64,000 nucleotides of DNA from Parietaria judaica (lineage: Eukaryota > Streptophyta > Magnoliopsida > Rosales > Urticaceae), in contig OX940870.1 in assembly GCA_954871525.1 (NCBI GenBank), positions 13,857,501 to 13,921,500 of the forward strand, written 5' to 3'. Positions within the stretch are counted from its first letter, which is position 1. Each line of letters opens with the position of its first letter. Made by a program: the position numbers and the translations under genes. Below, one piece after another: positions 1 to 12,384 of the stretch. A model generated the notes under the pieces. It made no database searches. It had not been told where the DNA came from and saw only the letters and a program-made list of their open reading frames with translations.

Positions 1-237
1 ATTGGTGGACGATTTTTTTTTTCAAAGGTACCAATAGGGACACAAAACTAAAGAATTGGAACTTTGTCTGGGCAATAAAAAGAATTGGTATTTATTAGTC
101 CACTTTTTGAAAGTATTGATACTTTTGCCGGGATTAACCCTATTACTATTGATAATTAATTTATTTGTGATAACCATCGATAAAATAAAAAATAAAAAAT
201 AAAAAATAAAAAATAAAAAAAAATCGTTGATAAACCT
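1..237. other. AT-rich intergenic DNA with AAAAT microsatellite
   Basis: No coding signal is visible. A short AAAAT/AAATA pentanucleotide run lies at about 182-222, just left of the boundary of the tandem duplication. Confidence 0.6.
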
Positions 238-477
238 ATTACCAATTGATTAAATAGTATAACCAAATTTCGGACTAAATTTCAGTTCTCAGAAGAAGAA
301 AAAAAGACCTTCGATTCCAATTATAAAAAACCGAATAATAAGGTCTAGAGAATAAATTAAACACTTTAGTCAGGTAAGTAAGCCTCGTTTGAACTTATTT
401 CTAAAATACACCCATAAATAGTGAAATACAGAGTATCGATAGGCGCAAATTTGTCTCACTTTTCTTTCATTTCGATT

Positions 478-2773
478 TTACAGAGACGAAGTCAATCCGC
501 GAATGTCCACAAAGCCAGACAGCACATTCTTCTTACGCTCTTTCACCTTCGTCCGATATATAACCCTGCAAATGTCCAAACACGTCAACGTTTTGATTTC
601 CCGAAAAAAGACGCGTTATGTCTCTTACCTGGTGCCCTGAAGCCACATCTCAGTGATCAGAGTCTCGCCGGGGTACACGTGCAACAGGAATTTCCCTGAT
701 ACGCCCTTCACCTTGCTGGGGTCGCCCTTGCAGATGCATTTGATCACCGCCCTCACTGCAAATCCAAGCGTGCACAGCCCGTGCAGTATCGGATGTGTGA
801 ATCTTCACAAAGACGATGGAAGGGTCAGTAAATTATAACGGAAACAAGCGACACGGCGGTGATTGATGAACATTAGACTTAATGTTTAGCGGGGAGGAAC
901 GAACCCAGCAACTTTTGCGAATGCGGGATCTGAGTGTAGAGGATTGTAGTCACCTGATAGCCTATACAGAAGTGCCTGCAGAGAGACGTCGATGATAATT
1001 TAATGGATTTTAAAGGCAGGCAAAAATGTTTAGTGGCATAAACCGGGATTTTTTTTTTTTGGCTATGCGCCCCAAATTTGTTGTGATGGCGCAACTTTCT
1101 CTCTTTTTTTCGTAGTTTCTTCGTTAAATAGTGGACCTTATCTATCAAATGTTTAAGCCATATGCACTGCACATATTAGTGTTTCAAGAAAAATCATCGT
1201 AAATGTACAATATGTGCGTTTCACATGGCTTATAATTTGACAAAATCTGTCGATTGATTTACTACTCGAGAGATAATTGCTATATTTTACTTAGTAAAAG
1301 TGTGCTATTCCAAACAGAGTTGCTGAACTAAACTGTGAAGAAATTTCTTACTTAACCGAACATTAGAGCCTGAACTATTGCTACAAACCTGAGATGGTCG
1401 AGTACAATCCTTGTAGACAGCGAACGGTTGACTTTCTGGAATTTTAATTGCTGGAACCTGATTGGCCGGATAGTTTGAGTAGAACGGAATAGACGATCTT
1501 GAGAAGCCACCCGCACCTCGAAGATACACAGTTGACCTACGAGTGAATATTTTAGCTCAGTAAACGAAAGGAAGTTTTGGACAATGTCAATAAAGTTGCT
1601 TACCTGTTCATGCATAATAATTCCCCAGACTCGGTGTAACTTTTAGTTTCAATCTCAATTATGGCCGCTTTACCTAAATATACCGAGCAAAGTTAGACTT
1701 TTATGGCTTGATAAGAACATGGGCAATGCCTAAATAACCTAACTAATTTCACTTTTCGACCGTACCTTTGTCGTGCAATCCTGCAAAAGCAGTTTCATTG
1801 CGTAGCTGATTTTCAAGAAAGTTAAAGTTAGACTCAGTTCCACCATAAGAAATCGGAAAAGACCATTGATGCTTATAAACAGTACGAAAACTAGTTTTGG
1901 GTCAAAAGAAAAACACTAAAAATAACGAAAGTAACTTTACACTAAGTTGTTTCAGAAGAATTAAAAATCCTTACACGACCACTTGAAGGAAATGGCTTGT
2001 ATAATTCAATGTACTGCTGCCCGTGTAGCAGAAGACGCTTATCGTATCTGATAGCAGAAGGAATTACAAATCCTGTTGCGTGGAAATTTAAACCGCAAAC
2101 AACGTCAAGTGTTGTGGTCATATACAGATTGAAACGATGACTTACTTGAATCCTGGTAGAAGATCAGCTAGAGAGATAGAACGGAGAGAAAGTAGAGCAG
2201 CAAATGTGGGTAATACCTAGAAAGCAAAAACTACGGGAAGCCATCAGATACGATCAATTGACAGGATTTTAACGTAAAAAAAAAAAAAAGTATCAAAGAG
2301 CAGAACCTGTACAAATTGCTGTCCATTCTCGTCGTAAACGTACTTGAGCTCGTCACGGTCCACAGCGTCTCGTCCACAAGCTCCAACACCCAAGGCATAG
2401 ATTACCGCATCTCTATTCGGCAAGTTTAAAACAAGCAATATTCAACAACAGTTCCAAAGACCGCATTTCAGTAATTACACATACAGCCGCAGGTATACTT
2501 AAAAATGAAAAATTGAAAGCAAATTACCTCTCGGAATATGTAAATTCCGTCTGAAAATCATCAAACACACATGATATTAGCAATACAATCGAAATTGAGA
2601 GACAAAATAAACAAACAACATATGAAGTGATTCACGCTGCTAAACTTTTCACGAGCACTTGGAACATGAAAGTCCAAGAGGAGAGAGTTAAAGCCAGAAA
2701 AGTCATTGAATACCTCCGGAAATTTGCTAGAAATGGCTTTGTCGGGGTCGAAGGTCTTGGAATCTCCGGCCAT
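478..2773 (-). CDS. ECH2: Peroxisomal enoyl-CoA hydratase 2, copy 1 (intact)
   Basis: MaoC-like hydratase 2, which hydrates trans-2-enoyl-CoA to (3R)-hydroxyacyl-CoA during peroxisomal degradation of cis-unsaturated fatty acids. Eleven exons can be placed with GT..AG borders: 2714-2773, 2528-2550, 2307-2412, 2146-2216, 1975-2047, 1766-1805, 1604-1673, 1389-1536, 905-975, 629-802, 478-565. They join into 924 bp, 307 residues plus stop, close to the ~309 of Arabidopsis ECH2. The start is the MAGDSK methionine in the first exon. The hydratase 2 motif [11 protein letters not shown] is at residues 201-211; Asp206 and His211 correspond to the catalytic pair known in this family. The C-terminus SSL is a type 1 peroxisomal targeting signal, as in Arabidopsis ECH2. 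No broken splice site or internal stop was seen. A decaying second copy lies about 6 kb to the right. Confidence 0.93.
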
Positions 2774-4343
2774 CGATCTTGAAAGAAAGGTATGATAGTT
2801 GAAGGTGTGATTGGAAGAGGATTATGGTGTGTGGTCGTATGCAACCCAAATTACTAATAAAAACCGGAACCTGCAAAAATTATGTAGTAGAGTGAGTATG
2901 AGTCAGTCCCACGAAAGGTTTTCTAATGAACATTGCAAAAATAATAAAAACGGAGTAAAAAGGCAGGTTTTCGCTAAAGAGAATAATTAAATGAAAAATA
3001 GATACATTGACGAGAAACAATTGGTTTGAGTAAAATTCCCTATTGTTTTAGGGCATTCCTAGGAATTATCTAGTTAAACTGAAAGGAATTCAACTAAAAC
3101 TAGCATCAGAAATAATTCAATTAAACGCAATCAAATTTAATATCTAAGAAACATTAATAATATTTGGAACACTTCAATAAAACTGAACGATAAAACTTAG
3201 TTCGTTCGTTTTTTTTTTTTTATATATCAACGGCATGACAAATTAACTTAACATAAGCTCTTGAATTGAGAGAAAAATAGGATTAATCATGATAATAATT
3301 TGAATTTCTACGTAGAACCGAGATATGTCATTGATTACAAAAACTGCAGATGATTATCATCGATGAATGATAAATAAAAACCCAACAAACAGAGCAAACG
3401 ATGATGAATTAAATAAAAAAACAACCACCACATAATTCGATAACCTGTAGACGAAGAATCAATCGCAAACAGATGATAAATATGAACAAATTACAGCTTC
3501 ATAACTCAAACCAATACAATACAGAGAAAGAAATACTCTAAAAAGAATGAAGAACTTGGTAGACTTCCACTCCCTAAACAATCGGTCTCTGTTTCTCACC
3601 CCCAAAAAAGATCACTTTTTTTCTGAATTATATTTATATTCACACCCAAGATTTAATTCTCAGGATAAGAAATTAAATCTTTCCGTAAATATCTCAACAG
3701 AAATTCCAAAGATACCGTGGTTTATATTTAAGATCTCTCGTTGGGCTTTATTTGACGAGCTGGGCCCATCAGAGTGCAGCAATGGAAGCTCGGAGGTCAG
3801 CGGCGTCAATGCAGCAATGGCGAGCTATGTGATAAGTTTTCGCTGAAGTTGAAGAAGATGATCTCGAAAGACTCAATATGCAACGGTGGTCCCTCTAAAT
3901 GTTGATATGTGTCGCTCACGACTTACGATTCACCAAGTAGTTGTATTTTTAGTCCACGCAAGCTTTAAATACGAAGGGATCGTGTCTTGTAATACAATAA
4001 TATAGTAAAATCTTATGGAGCTTTGTCTTCACAATCGGTTGAAAATAGTCAATTTTATGTTTAAGTCCACGCAAGCTTGAATGAACCTTTTTTTGGTATT
4101 GGAATATAATTATAAAATGTTAGTGTCGGAGACTATACCAAAGATCATGTAAGATCGTTTCTTGTTAGACATTGTAGATTACAATCTTTGTGGAGGATTC
4201 ATTTGCCAATCCATTGAAAATTCTTGTTAAAGTGCAACTACAAAATTATATGTGCATATATATTGTTAATGGTGGAATCTTTCAAATATTTGAGATTGAA
4301 CGGTTCAATATTTTAATTTATATGGTGACATAAATCCAACAGA

Positions 4344-5055
4344 TGTTGGAAATAATTGTAGCTAAATAAAAATTGAGATAGCGTCGAGTCGTTTGGAATG
4401 TCGAATACTCGAGACGAACGCTCTATCCAATTAACGGGATTTATCGACGTTAAAACCTTACGTAAAAACGGCTACATTGATTATAACCGTTATGAATATT
4501 GAATTCAATTTATTTCGTTACAGATTAATTGTAATTTATTAATATCCGTTATAGAATTGACTGTTAATCAATTAAATGTATCAATCTCGCATCTATAAAT
4601 TGAAGGTGAACTCGACCCTTTCGACACACCATTGCAAAACCAATTTCCGAAATACCTCTAGAGACTATGAGTTTGCATCTCAGTTTTTCACTCCGCAAAC
4701 TCATTTTTCATGCTTCCCATCGTTTTATGTCGTCAGTCTTTCGGTAACGGAGTTCAAGAAGGTTCAATTCGTCGGTGAACTTCGAAGTGCTACGGAGTTC
4801 TCGGTTATCCTGTTATATCCTGGGAAGCTATCGCCTAACGAACCTCAAGCACGTAGAGGAGGCGAATCAAGCTTTAAGGAGAGCGTCCAACGCGTCTCGG
4901 GAATCGCTTACTGTTTTTCTATTTTACAAGATCAAGAAGACATGATCGAATCAAAGCTAAAAGCCGATATTCGTCAATCAAAAAATAGAAAGATATGTAT
5001 TAATAATTCTACTTGCTACTGTTTTTACTATAATTTGTTTCTCATTATCATCATG
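4344..5055 (+). mobile_element. Probable solo or truncated Copia-type LTR
   Basis: The segment begins TGTTGGAAATAATT, a common plant LTR start. It has a TATA-like box (TCTATAAATTG, about 4591-4601) followed by a leader-like region rich in short direct words, as in Copia LTRs. The 166-residue reading frame at 4576-5076 lies inside this leader and shows no recognisable domain. I could not find a clean CA end, a target-site duplication or a primer binding site, so the right border is a guess. The insertion is specific to unit A of the tandem duplication. Confidence 0.5.
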
Positions 5056-5174
5056 TATAAAAAATATACCAAGTAGACTATTAACTTCAAAGTTCTCTCA
5101 TCCATAGACAATAGAATTTATGAGAACTTTTATAAGATACATGTGTTTCCACTCTTAACAGCCCATTTTAGAAT

Positions 5175-5479
5175 GGGAAACTTCATAAAACATCTCTCAA
5201 AACATCATAAATTATTTTACTACACCTCAAAACATCATAATTGGAAATACATCCTTTTTAAATTTTATGTACCGAAATACCCTTATTTGTGTCTATTTTT
5301 TCGGACGCGACTTGTCCATTTTTCAGGAGGCAATATATCCATTTTTCAGGACACAATATGTAATTTTGAAAGGGTATTTTTGTATTACAAATTTGAAAAG
5401 AATCTATTTCCAATTATGATGTTTTGAGGTGTAGTAAAATAATTTATGGTGTTTTGAGGGATGTTTTATGAAGTTTCCC
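5175..5479. mobile_element. MITE with ~75-bp terminal inverted repeats
   Basis: The left arm (about 5175-5249) begins GGGAAACTTCATAAAACATC and is repeated in inverse orientation at about 5405-5479 with only about two mismatches. The flanks are TTTAGAAT (5167-5174) and TTTACAAT (5480-5487), a 7/8 match that fits an 8-bp target-site duplication. Long, nearly perfect arms suggest a Mutator-like or hAT-derived non-autonomous element. It has no coding capacity, and about 155 bp lies between the arms. Confidence 0.85.
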
Positions 5480-6468
5480 TTTACAATTTACATAAAATCA
5501 GTTGAAAAAGTGAGAATTTTAAAAAGAAGCAAAATATTTAGACATTAAAATTTTGACAGTAAAATAACAAACCAGAAACTAGGGCCAATAAAATTGTCGT
5601 AATAAAATTCATCCCGACCCCAACTTCAAAATCAAGAATGGTAAACATACTGGTTTTCCAAATTGTATATATCATCTTTAAAACACTTAATTTGTTATAC
5701 TCTCAATACTCTTGAAAATAAAATAAAAAATCCTCGATCACAAGAGCGAAAGAAAGAAAGGAAGGCAAAATTCGTCTATGGCCGAATCATTGAATGTGTA
5801 GAGAGAGGAACCAAAACAAAACAAAGTAAAAACTAGATTAATTAATAAATTGTTTTGGCAGAAACCCTAGGCGCGATTTTCCTCCCCCATGCTTTAGTCA
5901 GGTTCGTCGTCCAATCACCGTGAAGGACCTAGCACTCTGAATCCGTGATTTTCGGTCATACAAACGTTCCCGCAGCGAGAGTGGACAATCTAGAGGCTCG
6001 ACACTTGTGGAGCTATGATCTAAATCCGGACTAGAAATCGTGCACGCATAACGAGGAAAAAGTTGGCAGAAGTACCAGAAATTTGGTAATTTGTCGGAAC
6101 CCTAAACCTAAACTTTGATTTCGAATATAGTCTAGATCATTAATTCGATGATATCCCGTGTTTTCTGCCTAGGATCGAAGAACCCCAACACCTACTACCA
6201 ACTGATTAAACAGTATAACCGAATTTCGGACTGAAATTCAGTTCTGAGAAAAAAAATTCAAATATAAAAATCCGAATAATAAGGTCTAGAAAATAATTAA
6301 ACACTTTAATCATGTAAGTAAGCCTCGTCTGAACTTACTTCTAAAATACACACAGAAATAGTGAAATACAGAAAATTGATAGGCGCAAATTTGTCTTACT
6401 TTTCTTTCATTTCGATTTTACAGAGACGAAGTCAATTCGCAAATGTCCACAAAGCCAGACAGCACACT

Positions 6469-8773
6469 CTACTTACGCTCTTTCACCTTCGTCTGATATA
6501 TCACCCTGCAAATGTCCAAACACGTCAACGTTTTAATTTCCCGGAAGAAGACGCGTTATATCTCTTACCTGGTGCCTTGAAGCCACATCTCAGTGATCAG
6601 AGTCTCGCCGGGGTACACGTGCAATAGGAATTTCCCCGACACCAACCCCTTCACCTTGCTGTGGTCGCCCTTGCAGATGCATTTGATCACCGCCCTCACT
6701 GCAAATCCTAGCGTGCACAGCCCGTGCAGTATCGGATGTGTGAATCTTCACAAAGACGATGGAAGGTTCAGTAAATTATAGCGGAAAACAAGCGTAACGG
6801 CAGTTATTATGAACATTAGACATCATGTTTGGCGGGGAGGAAAGAACCCTGCAACTTTTGCGAATGCGGGATCTGAGTGTAGAGGATTGGAGTCACTTGA
6901 TAGCCCATACAGAAGTGCCTGCAAAGAGACAACGATGATAATTTAATGAATTTCAAAGGCAGGCAAAGAATGTTTAGTGGCATATACATAAAATTTAATC
7001 ATGTGATTACAAATTGGTTTGTTTTCTTTGTTTTTGCTATGCGCCCCAAATTTGTTGTGCTGTCGCAACTCTCTCTCTCGTTTTTTTGTGTCAGATTCGT
7101 TAAATAGTGGCTCGTATCTATCAAATTTTGAAGCCACGTGCACTGCACATATTAGTGTTTCGGGACAAATTATCGTAAATGTACAGGCATGTGCATTTTA
7201 CATGGCTTAAAATTTGACAAGATCTGTCAATTGTTTTACTGTTCGAGAGATAATTGCTATATTTTACTTTAGTAAGAGTGTGCTATTCCAAACAGAGTTA
7301 CTGAACAAAAGTGTGAAGAAATTTCTTACTTAACCGAACATTAGAGCCTGAACTATTGCTATGAACCTGAGATGGTCGAGTACAATCCTTGTAGACAGCT
7401 AACGGTTGACTTTCTGGAATTTTAATTGCTGGAACCTGATTGGCCGGATAGTTTGAGTAGGAGAACGGAACGGACGATCTTGAGAAGCCACCGGCCCCTC
7501 GAAGATACACAGTTGACCTACGAGTGAATATTTTGGCTCAGTAAACAAAATGAAGTTTTGGACAAGTTCAATAAAGTTGCTTACCTGTTCATGCATAATA
7601 ATTCCCCAGACTCGGTGTAACTTTTAGTTTCAATCTCAATTATGGCCGCTTTACCTAAATACACCGAGCAAGGTTAGACTTTTATGGCTTGGTAAGAGCA
7701 TGGGCAGTGCCTAAATAACTAACAATCACTTTGTCCTTGCAATTTCACTTTTCGACCGTACCTTTGTTGTGCAATCCTGCAAAAGCGGTTTTATTGCGTA
7801 GCTGATTTGTAAGAAAGTAAAGTTCAGATTCAGTTCCACCATAAGAAATCCGAAAAAAACCATTGATGCTTATAAACAGTACGAAAACTAGTTTCGGGTC
7901 AAAAGAAAAACACGAAAAATAACGAAAGTAACTTTACACTAATCTGGTTCAGAAGAATAAAAAAGCCTCACACGACCACTTGAAGGAAACGGCTTGTATA
8001 ATTCAATGTATTGTTGCCCGTGTAGCAGAAGACGGTTATCGTATCTGATAGCAAAAGCCAAAAGGAATTACAAATCCAGTTGCGTTGAATCTTAAACCGC
8101 AAATAACGTCAAGTGTTGTGGTCATATATACAGGTTGAAACGACTTACTTGAATCCTGGTAGAAGATCAGCTACAGAGAAAGAACGGAGAGAAAGTCGAG
8201 CAGCAAATGTGGGTAATACCTAGAAAGCAAAAACTACTAGAAGCCATCAGATACGATTAATTGACGGGTTTTTACGTAAAAATTGTATCAACGAGCAGAA
8301 CCTGTACAAATTGCTGCCCGTTCTCGTCGTAAACGTACTTGAGCTCGTCACGGTCCACAGCGTCTCGTCCACAGGCTCCAACGGCCAAGGCGTAGATAAC
8401 CGCATCTCTATTCGGCAAGTTTCAAACAATCAATATTCAACAACAGTTCCGAAGATCTTATTTCAGTAATTACACATACAACCGCAGGTATACTTGACAA
8501 AAATGGAAAATTGAAAGCAAATTACCTCTCGGAGTATACAAATTCCGTCTTAAAAACATCAAACACACATGATAATAGCAATACAATCGAAATTGAGAGA
8601 CAAAATAAAAAAACAACATATGAAGTGATTCACGCTGCTGAACTTTTCACGAGCACTTGGAACATGATGAAAGTCAGAGAGGTGAGAGTTAAACCAGAAA
8701 AGTCGGCGAATACCTCTGGAAATTTGCTAGAAATGGCTTTGTCGGGGTCGAAGATCTTGGAATCTCCGGCCAT
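6469..8773 (-). CDS. ECH2: Enoyl-CoA hydratase 2, copy 2 (truncated, probably decaying)
   Basis: Same 11-exon layout as copy 1, from the ATG at 8773 (exon 1 8714-8773, exon 9 6848-6918, last exon up to 6505). All splice signals are kept. Two one-codon length differences are visible: an extra residue in exon 8 (PFSYSNY against PFYSNY) and one in exon 10 (KGLVSGK against KGVSGK). Two changes look harmful. In the last exon an AAG codon is TAG (6469-6471), so the product stops at 292 residues and loses 17, including the SSL peroxisomal signal; the old stop is at 6418-6420. In exon 9 the hydratase motif reads YGLSSDSNPLH instead of [11 protein letters not shown]: the catalytic Asp and His remain but the Gly before Asp and the Tyr after it are Ser. 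I infer a relaxed duplicate on the way to a pseudogene, or less likely a cytosolic variant. Confidence 0.85.
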
Positions 8774-9506
8774 GGAATGGTACGATTGTTGAAGGTGTGA
8801 TCGGAAGAGGAAAATTTATGTAGTAGAGTAATACGAGTCTCTCCCCGAAAGATTTTCTAATGAACGTTCTAAAAAATAATAAAAACGAAGTAAAAAAGAG
8901 GAGTTCTACTGAAGAGAATAATTAAATAAAAATAAAAAAATTATTGATTTGTGTAAAATTTCGAATTCTATTCACTTGACCATCGAAAATGATTCATTCT
9001 GTATCCATTAATACCCTATTGTTTTAGGGCATTCGTAGGAATTATCTAGTTAAACTGAAACGCAATTTAATTAAAATTATTTCAGAAATACACCATCAAA
9101 TCTAAAATAATTAAGTAACATTAATATTTGAAATACTTCAAAAAAACTGAGCAATAGAACTCGGGGGTAATATTTAGTTCGTCTTTTTTATTATTATTAT
9201 TATTATTATCAACCGCGTGAGCGTGACAAATTAACTAAACATATTTTCATGAATTAAGAGAAAAATACGGTTAATAATGATGATAATATGAATTTCTACG
9301 TTGAACCGAGATATGTCACTGATTACAAAAATTGCAGATGATTATCATCGATGAATGATAAATAAAAACCCAACAAACAGAGCAAACGATGATGAATAAA
9401 TAAAAAAACAACATAAATCGATAACCTGTAGACGAAGAATCTATAGCAAACAGATGATAAATATGAACAAATTACTGCTTCATAACTCAAACCAATACAA
9501 TACAAA

Positions 9507-10737
9507 TTAATAATTGATTACTCTTTATCTTGGAATATTTTCATTCCTTGATTTTTGAATATTTTCGAATAACTGCTCAACGTGTTTAATAATTCATTCC
9601 TTAATAATTTTAAATATTTTCTCCCTATTAATCAGTATTCTAACGATTTAATTTGTAAAAAAAAATAAAATTCAAAATTTTACTCTATTCTAGATAGTAT
9701 ATTTTTCCGCCATTTTTTTTTTTGCAGAACCATTTATAGTCGCTCGAGGGATAGAACACCATCCATTGAAAGTCTTCGTTCGATTCATTGGTGAGTATAT
9801 TTTCGTATATTTCGTCTTCATTGTTGGCTCCAATAGTACGCATGTAGCTTCGAGGAATTCAATTTCTTTCCTATATATATATCAATACTTGATACAAGAA
9901 TAGTTTGTGCTAATTGTAACATATCATAATAATTGTATACCTATATACCAATATGCTTGTATATCTAAATATACTAATTCCAAAGGGTAAATAAATATAT
10001 GAACCTTGTATATATATAAACCAATTTTAAATTTTAAATTAAATTACCAAAAAAAGATTTATTGATTATGAATAATAAAGACCCGAATATTATAATTCCA
10101 TTTACGCATTCAACAAGTAACACAAACGAAATTCAAATTCAAATATCTTAACACTAAACCAATAACAACTACAAGTACCATTACAAAATCGGTTAAGAAC
10201 AATTACAAAAACCCCTAAACCTTCCTGTGTTTGATACGGCAACCGAAAGACGACGAACAAAATGAGAATGACGATCCGGAGCTTAACGACCGAGAGACGA
10301 CGATCAACAATGGCCAACGAGCTTTTGACAAGAAACAATTTAAATGGGTTAAATCTACATGCAGAGAAACAAATCTAATATAAACAAAGGATTTCAGACT
10401 TACTAAGTTGGATTTCGCGACTGAGAGATGGCGACCGAGAGAGACTGGCGAACGAGCTTTAGGGCAAACCAATTTTGGGGCGAACGATCTTCGCGGTGGA
10501 AAACCTTCGCGACAGAGGCGCCGACGCGACAGAAGAATGGGACGGCGCGACGGAAGTAACGACGGGAAGATGGCAGTGGAGGAGGGCGACGGAGAAAAGG
10601 GGAACGAGACGAAGATGTCAATTTTATACGAAAATAAAAAAATACAATTAATATTAAGGTTAAAATGGTCTAATTTTTTTTTTATTAGTGGGTATAAAAT
10701 AATTGTTCGAAACTATGGGCAATTCTCTTAAATCTTA
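9507..10737. other. Unit-B-specific intergenic DNA, no gene recognised
   Basis: AT-rich DNA with one GC-richer patch (about 10240-10610). That patch contains degenerate repeats of a GACCGAGAGA/GGCGAACGAGCTTT type and gives long reading frames on both strands without any domain. It resembles the 5' part of a non-autonomous transposon, but no termini were identified. A TTA microsatellite lies just left, at about 9189-9209. Confidence 0.45.
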
Positions 10738-11578
10738 TGTTAAGATCGGATTTCGTCGAATCCCTCCTTAACACTACTCATGTCATTTTATCCCAAAACG
10801 ACGTGAAACGAAGGCAATGAAACTCGTTGACTATCGGTCAACAAGGAATCACGCTCGAGGAAAGTCGATCCGCGACGAAGTTCAACCAGCGATGAGATAC
10901 CTCATCGCACCTCGATGAAGAATACTCGAGGAAGAGTCCATGATGTAGCAGCTCGTCGAAGAAGTAGCTCATCGCGGAGAAGTTCGTAGCAAAACCCCAA
11001 CGAATTAAATGAAGAAGGAAGTCAAATTCGCACGAATAAAGGAGAATGAGTTAATCAAGTGAGGAAATCATGGGAAAATCAGCGTATTCAAGGAGCGTAT
11101 TCAAGGAATGTCAGCAACAAATCAAGCAAGAAGAAATGAAACCCTAGCGAGATTCAAGGAACAAGAAGGGAAACGGATTCAGAAACCCTAAGCCTATAAA
11201 TACACACGTAAACCTCATTAAAGTAGAGGGAGAAATTATCCACGGCTAGACATTCGACCAAGAGAAACGACCAAGAGAGACGACCAAGAGAAACCAGCAA
11301 GAGAAACCAGAAAGAAAGAAAGAAAGAAAGAAAGAGACAAAGAAGAAAAAGAACGGCAACCACATTGAACTACGTAGGCAGCCTTGCTGAAACCGGCGAG
11401 GCGCGGCATCAAATCATATCCTATTTTATCATTTTCCTTCAATTGTCCAAGCTATCAAACGGGAAAAACCGAGTCCTTTTAGAAATATAATAAATCAGGA
11501 ATATTCATTGTTCATTATTATATGTGTTCGTGTGATAATTCTTATGACTGAAAAGGGTGGTGCAAATCGCCCTCAACA
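10738..11578 (+). mobile_element. Solo LTR of a retrotransposon
   Basis: About 841 bp starting TGTTAAGATC and ending CCTCAACA, a short inverted terminal pair with the canonical TG..CA ends. It is flanked by TCTTA (10733-10737) and CCTTA (11579-11583), a 4/5 match consistent with a 5-bp target-site duplication. A TATA-like CCTATAAATACAC lies at about 11195-11207. No internal retroelement domain accompanies it, so it most likely arose by LTR-LTR recombination. It is absent from unit A of the duplication and so probably inserted after the duplication. Confidence 0.75.
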
Positions 11579-12384
11579 CCTTATGTGGATTTTGGGCATT
11601 TGGGGGTTTTCGATAATATTAATGAAGCTATTTATATTCACGCCCACGATTTAATTCTCAGAATAAGAAAATTAAATCTTCCCGTAAGTATCTCAAAAGA
11701 AATTCCAAAGATACCGTGGTTTTTAAGATCTCTCGCTCTTATTTTCGGGCTTTATTTGACGAGCTCGGCCCATCACAGTGCAGCGACGGAAGCTCTATGG
11801 TCAGCGGCGTCAATGCATTAATGGATCCCACGTTTCCGACAAAACAACAAATTAAACCCCTAATTATGCTCATCCACGTGGCAAAAAAATACTATGTCAG
11901 CAACCCACATTTGTCCACGTGGTCAGAATTAACGGGTAAGTTAACTGCATTACAAGAATGGAGTGGTCAACGGCTCAAAATACAACTTTAAATACTTTTC
12001 CCACCACTTTTAAACGTATTTTTACCGTTATTAACCCAATTGTATAACTATGAACCACCACCCTTTTAAGTAATAAAATCACCTTTAAATCACTTAATTA
12101 TTAAATTGTGAGAGGATCTCAAACAAAAGAGAAAGAAAGGCAAAATTCGTCTATAGCTGAATCATTGAATGTGCAGAGAAGAGGAAACAAATCAGATAAA
12201 TCAAAAACTAGATTAATTAATAAATGGTTTTGGCAGTAACAGAAAGACAAGGGACCAAAATTTCCTCGGCAAAAACCAATTCGTCTCCCACCCAACCAAA
12301 GTAAGGTATTTCTAGCACACACAAATGATAATGACTCATGACAAGACTTCAAAACAAATGTTTCTTTCACATCCCAACTGATCC

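Larger units (their letters stand above)
238..5870. repeat. Unit A of a ~6-kb direct tandem duplication
   Basis: The block 238-3524 matches 6192-9506 almost base for base: the whole ECH2 gene plus about 0.75 kb upstream and 0.24 kb downstream. Further right, 3629-3820 matches 11630-11820, and about 5745-5865 matches about 12125-12235, which lies just beyond the 3' end of CCT2. I therefore infer that the duplicated unit ran from ECH2 to the CCT2 3' flank and that each copy later received different insertions. Here the unit-specific DNA is about 3850-5740 and holds an LTR-like sequence and a MITE. The 3547-3846 reading frame lies in the repeated intergenic DNA and is not called as a gene. Confidence 0.8.
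6192..12240. repeat. Unit B of the ~6-kb direct tandem duplication
   Basis: Second copy of the ECH2-containing block. It matches unit A at 6192-9506, 11630-11820 and about 12125-12235. Its private DNA is about 9507-11625, which includes the solo LTR at 10738-11578. Unit B runs directly into the 3' end of CCT2 and so probably keeps the original ECH2-CCT2 junction. Confidence 0.78.

Noticed and set aside
4576..5076. 166-residue open frame as a gene
   Set aside because: It lies in an LTR-like leader, has no domain, and is low-complexity at the end.
5745..5870. A separate gene exon (open frame beside GGCAAAATTCGTCTATGG)
   Set aside because: It matches only the non-coding 3' flank of CCT2 and is part of the tandem duplication.
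10408..10731. 107-residue frame in the GC-richer patch
   Set aside because: Low complexity, open on both strands, no recognisable domain and no splice context.
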